In this document: positions 56,425-59,229 of the stretch, piece by piece | How the letters are laid out: each line of letters begins with the position of its first letter | Numbering within the stretch: position 1 is the stretch's first letter | From: an uncultured Roseobacter sp. | GTDB lineage: Bacteria > Pseudomonadota > Alphaproteobacteria > Rhodobacterales > Rhodobacteraceae | Length of the DNA stretch: 59,229 nt | Reading direction: 5' to 3' | Assembly (NCBI GenBank): GCA_947501635.1 | Contig: CANMWT010000015.1 | Coordinates: 1-59,229 of the forward strand | Program-made: the position numbers and the translations under genes | Notes under the pieces: generated by a model | Seen by the model: the letters and a program-made list of their open reading frames with translations, nothing else | What the model was told of the DNA's origin: nothing | Database searches by the model: none

Positions 56425-56515
56425 CGGCTACCCTCTTGCAACGCTGAGCGCTCGAGGCAGACGCATAGTTGCGAAGCTTCTTGTATTCACTGATCCAATT
56501 AGACTTTAAACGCAT
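56411..56515 (-). pseudogene. relic of a second ATPase 5' end after hsdS
   Basis: A short frame of 34 codons starts at 56515 with MRLKSNWISEYKKLRNYA, matching the N-terminus MRLKSVWIGEYKNLRDFA of the ATPase gene at 55649 (13 of 18 residues identical, about three-quarters of the bases). After residue 18 the similarity ends. The ATG lies within the hsdS end, out of frame with it. It is best read as the beginning of an ATPase gene once fused directly behind hsdS. Confidence 0.75.
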
Positions 56516-58278
56516 GTTTCCTCAGTGAATTTTGAAGTGAAGATATCAGCAATGCTCGATTGAACACGAGCGGAGGCTGATATTCGCTGCTTGAGGCGCG
56601 CAGCGAGTCTCCTAAAGGATTTAACTTGCGCCAAAATGCGTTTCTGCTCATCGATTGGTGGCATCGGCACCATGCAACTTCGCAACTGGGTCATGTTGAT
56701 AGATGCCAGATTGGTCGTTTGCTTGCTTGAACCCGCGAAATAATCCCGAGCAAACGCGCTGTTCAAATACAGCTCGAACCAGTCTTCAATTTGCTCTGAG
56801 ATCAGCTTACGAGCTCGAAATACGTGATTTTGGTGCCCCATTACGTCGAGCTCGCACCTCCAAACGGCTGTCCTACCTACCTTGTCCCAGTCCCCGCCTT
56901 CGGTGATTAAGAGATCGCCGCTTTGAAGCTGATACTTCTCAACTTCCTCGAGTGGGAGCGCGATTTCTTTGATCTCCTCAAGATCAAGGTAGCCACGCTG
57001 CACATTTGCTACCCGTAGGTATGGAAACTGAAACGTCTTCCTACCAGAAAGTTTACGGCCCTTGGTAATCCCTCCCGCGATGTCCACAACGTCGTCCAAC
57101 CTCACCCATTCCCAAGCCTCGGGTACTGCAAATGGGGCCAAGTGTAGATCGATTTCAGGGATGGGCTTTTTCTTCCTGGCACCAAGCTTACTGGCGAGAG
57201 AATTCTTCGTCGAACGGATTTCATTCCAATATGAACCGAACGGATTATCTGCACTGGATTGTTCGGAAAGTCGGCCCTGCACAGCGAGTGAAACAACGGC
57301 CTCCAGTAGTTGATCAACACTCTCCTCAGTCGTGAAGAGCGTGTCGAAGTGGGCTTCGATGCGGGTCCAGTTTTGGGTGAGCTCTTCGGGGGTTTGGCTG
57401 TTGGTGAGGGTTGCAAGGCAGGTTTCGACGAGGGTCTGGTGCGCCTTGAGGCTGTCCTCGGCCTGCCGCTCCAACGCATCGCACAGCCGCATCAGCTCAT
57501 CCACCTTGGCGACAATCCGCTGTTGTTCGGCGGTTGGTGGCAGTGGCACCAAACCGGAAAAAAACTGTTTGTCGTTGATCGCGGGATAGGCAATGCCAGT
57601 CTGGCAACCTTCGACGTAGGAAATGAAAGTTGGTGATCGAAGGTAGCGGTACAAATAATCCGCCAAGACACCTTCAAACGGATGAACGATCGCGAATGCC
57701 GTGCTGGCAATCGGCTCAGGTTCAAAGTCCTCAGTGACCACCGCAATGTTCAGAAGGTATGGTCGTACTGTCGAGTAGATCACAGTGCCCTGCCGAACCA
57801 GCTTGCGCGCTCTCGAAGGCGCTTTGCTCGCCCCAAGGACGGTTGGCTCCGACACTAGTCCCAGTTCCTTGTCGATTGATCCGACATCAATGTAGGTAAA
57901 CTTGTTGTCTGGGACCTTCTGTCCCCAATCGTGTCCCAGTTGGGAAATCCGACACCATTCCCATCCGCTAGGAATCACAAAGGGAGTGTCGTCGCCAGTG
58001 ATCTTGGCAAGTGGTTTCGGCTTCTTGATTAGGCCCCTCGCGAACATGTCGGCTTGTTGATGATTCAACTTTTCGAGCAGAGCATCTGCCGGTTCATCGG
58101 TTCCATATTGTGGGACCAATTGTCCCCGCACCGCCAGTTCTAGGATTAGCTCACGTAGCTTTTTGATGCCATACAGACTGACTGCGCCGCCGTTCCCACG
58201 CCCGGCACTGGACTTCTTCTCGATCGCCGATGCCCAGACATCCAGATGCTCAGTGATCAGTTGGTTGACGTCCGTCAC
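56506..58278 (-). CDS. hsdS: type I restriction-modification specificity subunit
   Basis: 590 residues. Two target-recognition domains (starting IPSGWEWCRISQLG and VPEAWEWVRLDDVV) each precede a conserved coiled-coil helix (PPTAEQQRIVAKVDELMRLCDAL; PPIDEQKRILAQVKSFRRLAARL). This is the standard HsdS layout, giving a bipartite target. It overlaps hsdM by 4 nt (ATGA) and ends inside the start of the ATPase relic. The two TRDs differ in sequence, so the recognition half-sites differ. Confidence 0.94.
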   Translation of the reverse strand: MTDVNQLITEHLDVWASAIEKKSSAGRGNGGAVSLYGIKKLRELILELAVRGQLVPQYGTDEPADALLEKLNHQQADMFARGLIKKPKPLAKITGDDTPFVIPSGWEWCRISQLGHDWGQKVPDNKFTYIDVGSIDKELGLVSEPTVLGASKAPSRARKLVRQGTVIYSTVRPYLLNIAVVTEDFEPEPIASTAFAIVHPFEGVLADYLYRYLRSPTFISYVEGCQTGIAYPAINDKQFFSGLVPLPPTAEQQRIVAKVDELMRLCDALERQAEDSLKAHQTLVETCLATLTNSQTPEELTQNWTRIEAHFDTLFTTEESVDQLLEAVVSLAVQGRLSEQSSADNPFGSYWNEIRSTKNSLASKLGARKKKPIPEIDLHLAPFAVPEAWEWVRLDDVVDIAGGITKGRKLSGRKTFQFPYLRVANVQRGYLDLEEIKEIALPLEEVEKYQLQSGDLLITEGGDWDKVGRTAVWRCELDVMGHQNHVFRARKLISEQIEDWFELYLNSAFARDYFAGSSKQTTNLASINMTQLRSCMVPMPPIDEQKRILAQVKSFRRLAARLKQRISASARVQSSIADIFTSKFTEETCV

Positions 58279-59229
58279 GGGCGCCCCCCATCCAGGGCAT
58301 CCGCCAGGATCGATTTCAACTGATCGCGCAGTTTCTGGATGTCGTCTTGCGCCGTTTTGTACTCCTCCAGCAGGTCGTCGGGATTCAGGTCTGTTTTCAC
58401 CTCTTTGAACGGGTTCTTGTCGTCAAAGTTGAAACCACGCTGTTCCAAGTATTCAACGCTGCGCTTCCAAGCTTGATTGGTTTCTTTGCGCGCTTTGAAC
58501 CCATCAGCTTCATTTCCCCACCAGTCGATCTCGGGTTGAAATTCCGAGAACTGCATGGGTTTGGATTTGTTGTAGTTCTTCACGCCCTCGGGATAGGGGT
58601 GTTCGTAAAACCAGACATCCTTGGTTGGCGTGCCCTTGGTGAAGAACAAGATGTTGGTCTTGATGCCCGTGTAGGGGTTGAAGACGCCGTTGGGCAGCCG
58701 GACGATGGTGTGAAGATTGGCTTCTTCCAACAAGGCCTGCTTAAGCCGCGACTTCATTCCTTCGCCGAACAAGAACCCGTCCGGCAAGACAACAGAAGCA
58801 CGTCCGTTGGTCTTTAATAACCGCAGGATCAGCGCCATGAACAGATCGGCAGTTTCGCGTGTGCGGTAGTGCGATGGAAAGTTGTTTTCGATTCCGTCTT
58901 CTTCCATTCCACCAAAGGGTGGGTTGGTAACGATGACGTTCACACGGTCCTTTTCGCTGTAGTCCTTGTAAGGACGACCAAGGGTATTGCCGTGCACAAT
59001 CGCTGACGGCGTGTCGATCCCGTGCAAGATCATGTTGGTCACGCAGAGCATATGTGGGAGTGTCTTCTTCTCGACACCCCTGATTGACCCCTGAAGGACT
59101 TCTTCGTCCGCCCCTGACTTGACGTACTTCGCTCGTTTGTGGTCGACCACACTGTCCGTCGTCAGAGTTTTCCGGAATGCAGAGGCGTTTTCGTAGCGGA
59201 GGCTCTGGTTCGGTTTCTGTTTTAGTTTA
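58275..59229 (-). CDS. hsdM: type I restriction-modification DNA methylase, C-terminal part (continues past window)
   Basis: About 318 residues visible; the frame is open to the last base of the window, so the 5' end is outside. The catalytic N6-adenine motif NPPFGG (VTNPPFGGMEEDGI) is present, with GRASVVLPDGFLFGEGMKSRLKQALL and NPYTGIKTNILFF as further conserved blocks. It methylates adenine in the target defined by HsdS. No hsdR is in the window; it may lie upstream of hsdM outside the window. Confidence 0.94.
   Translation of the reverse strand, partial: KLKQKPNQSLRYENASAFRKTLTTDSVVDHKRAKYVKSGADEEVLQGSIRGVEKKTLPHMLCVTNMILHGIDTPSAIVHGNTLGRPYKDYSEKDRVNVIVTNPPFGGMEEDGIENNFPSHYRTRETADLFMALILRLLKTNGRASVVLPDGFLFGEGMKSRLKQALLEEANLHTIVRLPNGVFNPYTGIKTNILFFTKGTPTKDVWFYEHPYPEGVKNYNKSKPMQFSEFQPEIDWWGNEADGFKARKETNQAWKRSVEYLEQRGFNFDDKNPFKEVKTDLNPDDLLEEYKTAQDDIQKLRDQLKSILADALDGGRP

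Overview
The window is about 59 kb of GC-rich DNA that reads like a chromosome of a marine alphaproteobacterium of the Rhodobacterales (Roseobacter group). The indications are the acetate-uptake block (acetyl-CoA synthetase, DUF4212 plus sodium/solute symporter, DUF294/CBS protein, epsilon-type exonuclease), the murA-DUF2948-hisD-UPF0262-phosphatase block, small Rhodobacterales-type proteins and codon use. No species call is possible from sequence alone.

Layout. 1-7.7 kb: acetate activation and uptake with an adenylate kinase that can recycle the AMP made by Acs. 7.7-19.7 kb: sugar-acid and alcohol dehydrogenases, a TauE-type exporter, an acyl-CoA ligase, an MmgE/PrpD protein, rpe, and a beta-oxidation fusion protein. 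19.8-25.7 kb: a complete oligopeptide-type ABC importer in translationally coupled order, followed by the C-terminal stump of a glycosyltransferase. 26.6-29.0 kb: a large MscS channel. 29.2-35.7 kb: a seven-gene overlapping operon with four glycosyltransferases, a histidine phosphatase, a deacetylase and a methyltransferase, probably making or modifying an unknown glycoconjugate. 35.8-37.1 kb: small stress-type genes (entericidin, DksA/TraR, small membrane protein, RbsD-like). 37.1-38.46 kb: a non-coding region of about 1.4 kb with a minus-strand RNA-like fold, DnaA-box-like sites and an array of hairpins whose stems differ in sequence but keep their pairing. It is followed by a DUF3800 gene broken by one amber codon. 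39.5-50.4 kb: lepA, a porin, small enzymes, an ArsR/permease pair with a clear operator, and the hisD/murA operon.

50.4-59.2 kb is accessory DNA. Two different tRNA-Thr genes (GGT and CGT anticodons) are each preceded by a tRNA-Thr-like 5' module followed, at the same distance, by paired AGTAGGG repeats. A tyrosine integrase lies between the two loci. Beyond the second tRNA is a minus-strand type I restriction-modification locus (hsdM, hsdS) carrying a two-gene cassette: a putative PD-(D/E)XK (QxK variant) nuclease and an OLD-like ATPase/TOPRIM protein. A relic of a second ATPase 5' end remains fused to the end of hsdS, which suggests that the cassette was swapped in by recombination. This pair is the best candidate for a poorly described defence system.

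Functions are inferred from motifs and remembered family features. No database search was possible.
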